Assembly (NCBI GenBank): GCA_028714735.1
Contig: JAQTLU010000010.1
Span: 1-64,000, forward strand
Reading direction: 5' to 3'
Source: Gallionellaceae bacterium
GTDB taxonomy: Bacteria; Pseudomonadota; Gammaproteobacteria; Burkholderiales; Thiobacillaceae
Length of the DNA stretch: 64,000 bases
The position numbers and the translations under genes are program-made. Under the pieces are notes generated by a model that saw only the letters and a list, made by a program, of their open reading frames with translations, was not told where the DNA came from and did no database searches. The number at the start of each line of letters is the position of its first letter. The first letter of the stretch is position 1. Shown here piece after piece: positions 1-7,620 of this stretch.

Positions 1-2372
1 AACTGCTGGAGAACGAAGAACGGCTGCGTCTCGCCCTGAGCGCGGCGAATCAGGGCTGGTTCGATGTGGAACTGAAGACGGGGGCCGTCACCGTCAGCCC
101 GGAGTATGCCCGCATGCTCGGCTATGAACCGGATGACTTCCGTACCGACCTGCCGAACTGGCTGGACCATGTCCATCCGGATGACCGTGAGTCCGTCTAC
201 AAGGCCTTTCAGGCCTGCATGAAGGACGGCGGGCCGCACTCGATGGAGTATCGCCGCCGGACCCGGTCCGGGGAATGGAAGTGGATCCAGTCTATCGGCA
301 AGATCACCCAATGGGATACCGGACACCAGGCCACCCGGATGGTCGGCATCCATGCCGACATCACGGAGCGCAAGCAGATGGAAGAGGCGCTACGCGATAG
401 TGAAGCACACCTGCGCAGCATCCTTCGCGCCACGCCGATAGGAATCGGGGTCGTGGTGAACAGGGTGTTCACTGAAATCAATGACGGCATCCAGCACATG
501 ACCGGCTATAGCCGGGAGGAATTGCTCGGCAATTCCTCCCGCATACTCTATCCATCCGATAGCGAATTCGATCGGGTGGGCAAGGAGAAGTATGGCCAGA
601 TCCTTGACCAGGGCATTGGCACCCTGGAAACCCGCTGGCAGTGCAAGAACGGCGCGATCCGCGATATCTACCTGTCCTCCGCGCCGATCCATACCGACGA
701 CCTTGACCTGGGGGTGATTTTCACCGCCGAGGACATCACCGTCCGCAAGCAGGCCGAAGCCGAACTGGAGCAATACCATCACCACTTGGAGGAACTGGTG
801 GCGCAGCGCACCGCCGAATTGATGCAGACCGAGGCCCGCGCCAGCCACATCCTCCAGTCCAGTGCCGACGGCCTCTATGGTGTGGACGCCCAGGGAATCA
901 TCACCTTCATCAACCCCGCCGCCTGCGCCCTGCTCGGCTACCAGGCCGAGCAGGTCATCGGCCAGTCTGCACATGCCCTGTTCCACCACAGCAAGCCGGA
1001 CGGCAGCCCGTTCCCGAAGGAGGAATGCCCCAGCCACAGTGGCCTGCTACTCGGCCGGGAAGTCCGCATCGACGACGAAGTCTACTGGCATGCCGATGGC
1101 CACCCCATCCCGGTCATGTATGCCATGCACCCCTTGCTGCTGGACGGCAAGGTGACGGGCGCGGTCATCAGCGTCATCGACATCAGCGAACAGCGTGCCG
1201 CCGCCCAGGCCCGCGAGCAGGCCTTGATCGCCGCCGAGGACCTGGCCCGCTTGCGCAGCGAGTTCCTGGCCAACATGAGCCATGAAATCCGCACCCCGAT
1301 CAACGGCGTGCTGGGCTTCGCCGAGATCGGCGCGCGCAACTACCAGGACAGCGAGAAGGCGCGCTACGCCTTCCAGCAAATACTGGGGTCCGGCAAGCGA
1401 CTGCTCGGCGTCATCAACGATATCCTCGACTTCTCCAAGATCGAGGCCGGCAAGCTCAACGTCGAGATGACCGAAGTCAGCCTGGCCGAGGTCATCAGGC
1501 AGGCGATCGAACTCGCGCGCGAACGCGTCCAGGCCAAGCATCTCAAGCTGCTGGCCAAACTGGCGCCTGACATGCCGATGACCTTCCTCGGCGACCCTCT
1601 GCGCATCGGCCAGGTGCTCACCAACCTCGTGTCCAACGCCGTCAAGTTCACCGAAGCCGGCAGCATCACCCTGTCGGCCTCCCGGCAGGGCGATGCACTG
1701 GTATTCAAGGTGATGGACACCGGTATCGGCATGAATGCGGAACAGCAGGCGCAGTTATTCCAGCCGTTCCAGCAGGCGGATGGGTCGATCACCCGCAAGT
1801 ATGGCGGCACCGGACTCGGGCTGGCCATTTCCAGGCGCATCCTGGAACTGATGGGCGGCGAGATACGGGTCGAGAGCCAGCCCGGCCTCGGCAGCACCTT
1901 CGAGTTCAGGCTGCCCTATGTCGAGGCGACCGTCCGGACCGGGGCGGCCATCCCGGACCGCCTGGTCTCGGCGACCGGCAAGCCTCTGACGGGGTTGTCC
2001 ATCCTGGTCGCCGAGGATGACCGCGTCAACCAGGAGATGCTCGAGACCATCCTGGTTGATGCGGGTGCCCGGATAGTCATGGTCGGCAACGGCCGGGAGG
2101 CGGTCGAGCGCGTGATGAAAGACGGGGGCGGGGCCTACGATATCGTGTTGATGGACGTGCAGATGCCGAAGATGGATGGCTACGAGGCCACGCGCCAGAT
2201 ATCGGTGCTTGCACCCAGCCTGCCGATCATCGGGCAAACCGCTTACGCCATGACTGAGGAGAAGGCGAGATGCCTCGAAGCGGGCATGGTCGACCATATC
2301 GCCAAGCCGATCGACTCCCGGACGCTGGTGCAACTCGTGCTGCAGCATGCGGCGAGCGGGCAGCCGCGCTGA
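1..2372 (+). CDS. Hybrid sensor histidine kinase with PAS repeats (5' partial)
   Basis: The reading frame is open from base 3, so the start lies left of the window and the GTG at 66 is internal. The protein senses a signal through PAS domains and autophosphorylates. In order it shows a PAS fold with a PAC tail (about 3-370), a second PAS (about 400-760), a coiled linker, a third PAS (about 840-1190), a HisKA box with SHEIRTP (phospho-His codon at 1281), a HATPase domain with N-box NLVSNAVKF, DTGIGM and GGTGLGLAI, and a C-terminal receiver with LMDVQMPKMDG (Asp codon at 2154) and the conserved Lys in AKPID. No Hpt domain follows, so phosphate probably passes to a separate protein. No membrane segment is visible in the part present. 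The signal and output are unknown. Confidence 0.93.
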   Translation, partial: LLENEERLRLALSAANQGWFDVELKTGAVTVSPEYARMLGYEPDDFRTDLPNWLDHVHPDDRESVYKAFQACMKDGGPHSMEYRRRTRSGEWKWIQSIGKITQWDTGHQATRMVGIHADITERKQMEEALRDSEAHLRSILRATPIGIGVVVNRVFTEINDGIQHMTGYSREELLGNSSRILYPSDSEFDRVGKEKYGQILDQGIGTLETRWQCKNGAIRDIYLSSAPIHTDDLDLGVIFTAEDITVRKQAEAELEQYHHHLEELVAQRTAELMQTEARASHILQSSADGLYGVDAQGIITFINPAACALLGYQAEQVIGQSAHALFHHSKPDGSPFPKEECPSHSGLLLGREVRIDDEVYWHADGHPIPVMYAMHPLLLDGKVTGAVISVIDISEQRAAAQAREQALIAAEDLARLRSEFLANMSHEIRTPINGVLGFAEIGARNYQDSEKARYAFQQILGSGKRLLGVINDILDFSKIEAGKLNVEMTEVSLAEVIRQAIELARERVQAKHLKLLAKLAPDMPMTFLGDPLRIGQVLTNLVSNAVKFTEAGSITLSASRQGDALVFKVMDTGIGMNAEQQAQLFQPFQQADGSITRKYGGTGLGLAISRRILELMGGEIRVESQPGLGSTFEFRLPYVEATVRTGAAIPDRLVSATGKPLTGLSILVAEDDRVNQEMLETILVDAGARIVMVGNGREAVERVMKDGGGAYDIVLMDVQMPKMDGYEATRQISVLAPSLPIIGQTAYAMTEEKARCLEAGMVDHIAKPIDSRTLVQLVLQHAASGQPR

Positions 2373-2393
2373 TGGCCCGGTAGTCCCCCGCGG

Positions 2394-3011
2394 CTATCGG
2401 CTGCCCGGTGTCAGGTGCAGCAAGGCTTCATAGCGCTGACCGCCCTTCTGCTCGACCCTGAACCGGGCGATCCCGGCACTGCCGACCTGGATGCGGTAGG
2501 CGTGAACCGGGCTTAACCCGAGCACCCGGCAGATGACCATGCGGATGACCCCGGCATGGGCGACGACCAGCACGTGGCCGCCGGCATGCTGCGTCAGGAT
2601 GGCCTCGTAGGCGGCGCCGACCCGGTCGTAGAACGCGTCGAGCGCCTCGGCTCCGGCCGGCCGGAAGCCGACCGGGTCGCGCTTGAAGTTGAACACCGCG
2701 TCCGGGTCGACGGCCTTGATCTCGTCCGCGGTCTGGCCCTCCCAGATGCCGAAGCCGACCTCCTTGAGACGCTCGTCGAAGGCCAGCGGCAGGCCGGTCT
2801 GACCGGCCAGTTCCTCGGCGTAGGCGCGGCAACGGGCCAGCGGCGAGCTGACGATGGCGGTCCAGGGCCGCTCGCCGGCGGTGGCGGCGCGCATCTGCCG
2901 CCAGCCTTTTTCCGACAGGGGATCGTCGGTCTGGCCGCGATAGCGGCGGCCGCCGACCGGTTCGCCGTGGCGCAGCATGTCGATCAGGGTGTCCTTCAGG
3001 GCGTGTGGCAC
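2394..3011 (-). CDS. Histidine phosphatase family protein (CobC/GpmB-like)
   Basis: This 205-residue protein of the phosphoglycerate-mutase-like superfamily removes a phosphate through a phospho-histidine intermediate. The catalytic motif LRHGEP sits near the N terminus and the second histidine lies in VVAHAGVIR; the acid region is KEVGFGIWEG. I chose a GTG start at 3011 because AAAGGA lies about six bases upstream and the only in-frame ATG would cut into the RHG motif. It overlaps the end of the upstream MFS gene by 16 bases, so the two are probably one transcript. The substrate cannot be told; alpha-ribazole phosphatase (CobC) is one possibility, but no cobalamin genes are nearby. Confidence 0.85.
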   Translation of the reverse strand: MPHALKDTLIDMLRHGEPVGGRRYRGQTDDPLSEKGWRQMRAATAGERPWTAIVSSPLARCRAYAEELAGQTGLPLAFDERLKEVGFGIWEGQTADEIKAVDPDAVFNFKRDPVGFRPAGAEALDAFYDRVGAAYEAILTQHAGGHVLVVAHAGVIRMVICRVLGLSPVHAYRIQVGSAGIARFRVEQKGGQRYEALLHLTPGSR

Positions 3012-4144
3012 GGACGTCCTTTCCAGGCAAAGACCAACGCCGCCACGCCGGCGAATCCGGCCGCGGTGGTGAAGGTGAAGGCGCCGCCGTAGTGCTGCCA
3101 GACCGCGCCGGCATAGAGGGTGCCGACGGTGCCGCCGATGCCGAAGGCCAGGCTGTTGTAGAGGGCCTGGCCGCGCGCCTGGTTGCGGCCGCGGAAGTAG
3201 CGGTGGATCAGGCCGATGGCGGCGGCGTGGTAGGCGGCAAAGGTGATGGCGTGCAGGAGTTGCGCAAACAGCAGCACCGGCATGTTGTCGACCCACCAGC
3301 CGATGAGCAGAAATCGCAGCGCCGCCACCACCAGGGTGATCAGCACCACGGTCTCGGCCGAGATGCGTTTCAGGATGCGCGGCATGACCAGGAATACGCC
3401 GACCTCGCAGATCACCCCCAGGGCCCACAGCCAGCCGGCCAGGCTCTTGCTGTAGCCGGCATCGACCAGATAGATGGTGAAGAAGGTGTAGTACGGCCCG
3501 TGCGCGGCTGCCATCAGGATCGCCGCGACCAGCAGGGCCATCACCTCGCGCTGGCGCACAACGTGGCCGAGCGGGGTATGCACGGCTTCCAGGGTGACGA
3601 TCTCGGCCTCGGGGATGAAGCGGGCGAACAGGACGATGCCGACCAGCAGGCCGAGCACGACCCAGATCAGGGTGCGTATCGCGGCATGGTCGAGCAACCA
3701 GCCCAGCCCGACCACCACCAGGATGAAGCCGACCGAGCCCCAGAGCCGGATCTTGCCGTAACGATCGGTTCGGTCACCCAGGTGCGACAGCGTGGTCGCC
3801 TCGACCAGCGGCAGGGAGGCGCTCCAGAAGAAGCTGATGAAGCTCATCACCGCCAGCATCCACCAGAAGCCGGTGCCCAGGAACACGCCGATGAAGGAGA
3901 CCAGGCTGACCAGGGCGGCGAACTGGACGATGGCGACCCGCTTGCCGGTGCGGTCGGCGATGTGGCCCCAGATGTTGGGCGCGAACATCCGCATGACGTG
4001 CAGCGGCGCCATCAACACCCCGATCTGGAAGGCGTTGAATTCCAGCGAACGCAGGTACAAGGCCCAATACGGCGCCATCGCCCCGACGAAGGCGAAATAG
4101 AAGAAATAGAAGCCGGACAGGCGCCAGTAGGGGATCGAGGACAT
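2996..4144 (-). CDS. MFS transporter, HcaT/LacY-like (MFS_1_like)
   Basis: This 382-residue integral membrane protein has about twelve hydrophobic segments and resembles the nucleoside:H+ symporter/3-phenylpropionate transporter branch of the major facilitator superfamily. Visible landmarks are the N-terminal FYFFYFAFVGAMAPYW segment and the loop-2 signature region GHIADRTGKR. ATG at 4144 is preferred over TTG at 4147. It is followed directly, with overlap, by the histidine phosphatase gene. The substrate is unknown. Confidence 0.85.
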   Translation of the reverse strand: MSSIPYWRLSGFYFFYFAFVGAMAPYWALYLRSLEFNAFQIGVLMAPLHVMRMFAPNIWGHIADRTGKRVAIVQFAALVSLVSFIGVFLGTGFWWMLAVMSFISFFWSASLPLVEATTLSHLGDRTDRYGKIRLWGSVGFILVVVGLGWLLDHAAIRTLIWVVLGLLVGIVLFARFIPEAEIVTLEAVHTPLGHVVRQREVMALLVAAILMAAAHGPYYTFFTIYLVDAGYSKSLAGWLWALGVICEVGVFLVMPRILKRISAETVVLITLVVAALRFLLIGWWVDNMPVLLFAQLLHAITFAAYHAAAIGLIHRYFRGRNQARGQALYNSLAFGIGGTVGTLYAGAVWQHYGGAFTFTTAAGFAGVAALVFAWKGRPCHTP

Positions 4145-4149
4145 CAAAC

Positions 4150-4180
4150 AAAACGGCCCGGAGGGTGGCTCCGGGCCGTC
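4150..4180 (-). terminator. Rho-independent terminator behind the ydcH-like gene
   Basis: A perfect 11-bp stem (4153-4163 pairing with 4169-4179, loop of five) is followed on the minus strand by TTTTGTTT. It lies just downstream of the ydcH-like stop codon and just before the MFS start, so it separates the two transcription units. Confidence 0.85.
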
Positions 4181-4197
4181 CTATCGGTTGACTGGGC

Positions 4198-4437
4198 TTA
4201 CTTGGCCGCGACGATCAGCTTGTACAGCCTGTCCTTGAGGCCGACGCGCAGCTTCTTCAGCTCTTCCTCGTACATCAGGGAGGCGGCCTCTACGCGTTGC
4301 TCGATGCGCTGGATCTTGTGGTCGACGTCGTCGTAGTCGCGCATCATCTTGACGAAGTCGTCGTCGGCCAGGGTCAGCTTGCGGATGATATCGCTGTGCT
4401 CGGGGAATTCGTGGAAGAGATCGTGGTTCTCGATCAT
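4198..4437 (-). CDS. YdcH/DUF465 family small protein
   Basis: This is a 79-residue, charged, mostly helical protein without a signal peptide. It matches the DUF465/YdcH family pattern: an N-terminal MIENHDLFHEFPEH block and a C-terminal helix with a hydrophobic heptad (LYKLI). The ATG at 4437 has AGGAG eight bases upstream; the longer in-frame reading to 4536 has no supporting ribosome site and runs into the end of aroC. A terminator follows. The family has no established biochemical role. Confidence 0.85.
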   Translation of the reverse strand: MIENHDLFHEFPEHSDIIRKLTLADDDFVKMMRDYDDVDHKIQRIEQRVEAASLMYEEELKKLRVGLKDRLYKLIVAAK

Positions 4438-4462
4438 TTGCTTGCTCCTTGTTTCATCAAGA

Positions 4463-5569
4463 CTATCGGACTTTACCGGGGATGACTGGCGTCGGACAAC
4501 GCACGTCGGCATTCTGGGCGCGCTGGCGCAGGGCATGATCCATCAGCACGATGGCCAGCATGGCCTCGGCGATGGGGGTGGCACGGATGCCCACGCAGGG
4601 GTCGTGGCGGCCATGGGTGACCACCTCGGCCGGCTCGCCTTCGAGGTCGATCGAGCGGCCGGGCAGGCGGATCGACGAGGTCGGCTTGATGGCGATCGAG
4701 GCGGTGACGTCCTGGCCGCTGGAGATGCCGCCCAGGACGCCGCCGGCGTGGTTGGACAGGAAGCCCTCGGGGGTCAGCTCGTCGCGGTGTTCGGTGCCCT
4801 TCTGGGCCACGCAGGCAAAGCCGGCGCCGATCTCGACCCCCTTCACCGCGTTGATGCTCATCAGGGCATAGGCGATATCGGCATCGAGGCGGTCGTAGAC
4901 CGGCTCGCCCAGGCCGACCGGGACGTTCTCCGCCACCACGTTGATGCGGGCGCCGACCGAATTGCCTTCCTTGCGCAGGTCGTCCATGTACGCCTCCAGG
5001 CGCGGGACATAGCCGGCATCGGCGGCGAAGAAGCTGTTGCCCTCGACCGCCAGTTCGTCCCAGTCCTTGAACGGCACCTCGATGGGGCCGAGCTGGGCCA
5101 GATAGCCGCGGATGACGGTGCCGAATTTCTCGTGCAGCCATTTCCTGGCCACCGCGCCGGCCGCCACCCGCACCGCGGTTTCCCGGGCCGAGGAACGGCC
5201 GCCGCCGCGATAGTCGCGGATGCCGTATTTCTGCCAATAGGTGTAGTCGGCGTGGCCCGGCCGGAAGGTCGTGGCGATCTCGCCGTAATCCTTGCTGCGC
5301 TGGTCTTCGTTGCGGATCAGCAGGGCGATGGGGGTGCCGGTGGTCCTGCCTTCGAACACCCCGGAGAGGATTTCAACCGTATCGGATTCCCGCCGCTGGG
5401 TGACGTGGCGCGAGGTGCCCGGTTTGCGGCGGTCGAGATCGAGCTGGATGTCTTCGGCGGACAGGGCCATGCCCGGGGGGCAGCCGTCCACCACGCAACC
5501 GATGCCCGGACCATGGGATTCCCCGAAGGACGTCACGCAGAATAATTTGCCTAGGGTGTTGCCGGACAT
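4463..5569 (-). CDS. aroC: Chorismate synthase
   Basis: The 368-residue protein converts 5-enolpyruvylshikimate-3-phosphate to chorismate, the last common step of aromatic amino acid synthesis, using reduced FMN without net redox change. Family hallmarks are the N-terminal [14 protein letters not shown], the central [11 protein letters not shown] signature and [11 protein letters not shown] near the C terminus. Length is normal for a bacterial AroC. No strong Shine-Dalgarno precedes the ATG at 5569. It is followed after 25 bases by the ydcH-like gene in the same direction. Confidence 0.97.
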   Translation of the reverse strand: MSGNTLGKLFCVTSFGESHGPGIGCVVDGCPPGMALSAEDIQLDLDRRKPGTSRHVTQRRESDTVEILSGVFEGRTTGTPIALLIRNEDQRSKDYGEIATTFRPGHADYTYWQKYGIRDYRGGGRSSARETAVRVAAGAVARKWLHEKFGTVIRGYLAQLGPIEVPFKDWDELAVEGNSFFAADAGYVPRLEAYMDDLRKEGNSVGARINVVAENVPVGLGEPVYDRLDADIAYALMSINAVKGVEIGAGFACVAQKGTEHRDELTPEGFLSNHAGGVLGGISSGQDVTASIAIKPTSSIRLPGRSIDLEGEPAEVVTHGRHDPCVGIRATPIAEAMLAIVLMDHALRQRAQNADVRCPTPVIPGKVR

Positions 5570-5648
5570 GAAGAAACGCTATTGATCGTGGGATGGGCTG
5601 GATTATCGCACAGCCTCCCACTACCATGGGCTTGCCCATTACAGTCGC

Positions 5649-5978
5649 ATGGTTATCAAGATGAAAGCCCCCCTGCCCTTCCTGCTCGCCGGCCTGCTGG
5701 CCTCACCCGCCGCCATGGCCGACATCCTGCCCGGCGCGGACAAGGCCTTCCAGTGCACCGCCTGCCACGGCCCCGACGGCATGAGGGCGCCCCCCGGCCA
5801 GTTGGCCATCGGCGGCCGCCCGGCCGAGGTCCTGGTCACGATCCTGCAGGATTACCGGCACCTGCGCCGGATCAACCCGGCCATGCAGGTGCTGCTGCTC
5901 AACATGAGCGACCAGGACATCGAGGACGTCGCCGATTATTTCTCGCTGTCCGGCACAACCACCTCGGCGGCTAAATAA
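5649..5978 (+). CDS. Small class I c-type cytochrome, periplasmic
   Basis: The 109-residue protein begins with a cleavable signal peptide (hydrophobic core PFLLAGLLASPAAMA) and carries one haem-binding CTACH motif at about residues 36-40. The sequence after it, with DQDIEDVADYFSLS near the end, is the usual last helix of a class I cytochrome c. It probably shuttles electrons in the periplasm. ATG at 5661 is an alternative start that would still leave a complete signal peptide. Its stop overlaps the convergent aminopeptidase stop by 8 bases. Confidence 0.88.
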   Translation: MVIKMKAPLPFLLAGLLASPAAMADILPGADKAFQCTACHGPDGMRAPPGQLAIGGRPAEVLVTILQDYRHLRRINPAMQVLLLNMSDQDIEDVADYFSLSGTTTSAAK

Positions 5979-7437
5979 GCCCTTCCAGCACGGCCAGGCC
6001 CAGCGCCACGCCGAAGCCGGTGACATCGCTCGCCACCGCGCCCAGGCCGCCTTTGCAGCGGCTGGCCGAGAGGTCGACATGCAGCCAGGGCACGTCAGCG
6101 ACGAAGCGGGACAGGAAACGTGCCGCCAGGATGTGGTCGGCCTCGCTGTCCAGGGTGCATTGCTTGACGTCGGCCACCTGGGATTCCAGCGCCTCGTCGT
6201 AATCCTCCGGCAACGGAAACGCCACCACCCGCTCGCCGCTCGCCTGGCCGGCCGCGACCGCCTGTGCGGCGAGGTCGTCACGGTTGGCGATCACCCCGCT
6301 CATGCGCTCGCCCAGCGCCACCGCCATGCTGCCGGTCAGGGTGGCGAAGTCGATCATCGCGGCGGGTTTTTCCCGCGCCGCCAGGGTCAGGGTGTCGGCC
6401 AGTACCATGCGGCCCTCGGCGTCGGTGTGGATGACCTCGATGGTAGTGCCGTTGAGCGCGGTGACGATCTCGTTCTGGGTGTAGGCCTCGGGCGACAGGT
6501 GGTTCTCGGCGATGGCCAGCCAGCATTCCAGCTGCACCGGCAGTTTCAGCCGGGTCGCCGCGAGCAGGATGCCCAGCGCCACCGCCGAGCCGTTCATGTC
6601 GTCGTGCATGTTGTGCATGTAGCGGGCCGGCTTGAGGTTGTGGCCGCCGGTGTCGAAGCAGATGCCCTTGCCAACCAGGGCCAGCGCTTTCCCCTTGCCG
6701 CTATAAGTCAGCCTGACGATGGCCGCGTCCTGGTGGCTGCTGCCGCGCGCCACGGCGAGGAAGGCGCCGGCCTTCAGCTTGGTCAGCCTGGCGATATCGT
6801 ATTCCTCGATCCCCCAGCCCTCGGTCTTGGCCAGGGCGCGGACCTGCTTGCGATAGCTGGCCGGGGTCAACAGGTTGGGCGGCAGCCGGGTCAGTTCCCG
6901 GGTCAGCAGATTGCCTTCCGCGACGGCCCGTTCATGGCCCAGATCGAGCCCGGCGACGCCATGCAGGACGATGCGCTTGAGCCCCGGCGCCGGCTTGTCG
7001 GATTTCCAGCGGGTCAGCGCTGCGCCGTTCAGCCAGGCGACATGGACGGCGGCCCGCGCCGCCCGGTCACGGAAGGCGTCGTCGCCGTAGACGGCGATCT
7101 CGACCTCGGCCGGCGACTCGTCGAGCAGGTGTTGCAGCGCCTTGCGCAGTTTCTCGTACCAGTCGAAGGTCGATTTTCCGGCATCCAGGCCGAGCCAGAC
7201 CGACAGGCAGCCGCCCGGCAACTCCACGGCGAGCGGCGACTTGGCAACCGCATCCGCCTTCTTGCCCCGGCGTTTCAACGCGGCCTCGACGACTGTGCTG
7301 TCCGGAGCACCGAACCAACCCTGCCCGGCCGGCATGACCATGAGCAGATGAGTGGTTTTTTTACCCCGCTCGGCAAGGATAGACTGATGCATGGAAAGGC
7401 CCGCGAGGCCCATGGTTGTTCGTGTTGCAGCGTTCAT
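5971..7437 (-). CDS. M17 leucyl aminopeptidase family protein
   Basis: The 488-residue protein is a two-metal aminopeptidase of the M17 family. Metal-site motifs are LVGKGICFDTGG (Lys and Asp kept), MHDDMNGSA, and HTDAEGRMVLADTL at about residues 337-350. The usual leading Asn of NTDAEGR is His here and the region after FDTGG differs from PepA, so it belongs to a divergent PepB-like branch. Start ATG 7437 is tentative because no clear ribosome site precedes it; ATG 7392 is an alternative. It is divergent from aceE. Confidence 0.88.
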   Translation of the reverse strand: MNAATRTTMGLAGLSMHQSILAERGKKTTHLLMVMPAGQGWFGAPDSTVVEAALKRRGKKADAVAKSPLAVELPGGCLSVWLGLDAGKSTFDWYEKLRKALQHLLDESPAEVEIAVYGDDAFRDRAARAAVHVAWLNGAALTRWKSDKPAPGLKRIVLHGVAGLDLGHERAVAEGNLLTRELTRLPPNLLTPASYRKQVRALAKTEGWGIEEYDIARLTKLKAGAFLAVARGSSHQDAAIVRLTYSGKGKALALVGKGICFDTGGHNLKPARYMHNMHDDMNGSAVALGILLAATRLKLPVQLECWLAIAENHLSPEAYTQNEIVTALNGTTIEVIHTDAEGRMVLADTLTLAAREKPAAMIDFATLTGSMAVALGERMSGVIANRDDLAAQAVAAGQASGERVVAFPLPEDYDEALESQVADVKQCTLDSEADHILAARFLSRFVADVPWLHVDLSASRCKGGLGAVASDVTGFGVALGLAVLEGLI

Positions 7438-7463
7438 TAGCAATCCGTTGTATTTGATACGTT

Positions 7464-7476
7464 AATAGTCACTATT
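7464..7476. promoter_or_regulatory. 13-bp palindrome in the aceE upstream region
   Basis: AATAGT-C-ACTATT is a perfect 6-1-6 inverted repeat lying between the divergent aminopeptidase and aceE genes, just upstream of the candidate aceE -35. It could be an operator for a dimeric regulator. It does not match the PdhR consensus closely, so no regulator is named. Confidence 0.3.
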
Positions 7477-7479
7477 GAA

Positions 7480-7509
7480 TTGACTTAAGGCTAGCTCAAC
7501 CACGATAAT
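7480..7509 (+). promoter_or_regulatory. Candidate sigma-70 promoter for aceE-aceF-lpdA
   Basis: TTGACT (7480-7485) and GATAAT (7504-7509) are separated by 18 bases, giving a good match to the -35/-10 consensus about 110 bases before the aceE ATG. A ribosome site GGAGAG lies at about 7609-7615. Confidence 0.5.
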
Positions 7510-7620
7510 TCGCGGTCTTGAGCTTAAATTGTTTCATAGAATTGTCGGATAGTTGCGGCAACAAGCGGCCGGCCAACATTTTGCCGGATCGTCGTCCGCC
7601 CCCAATCGGAGAGAATTTTT

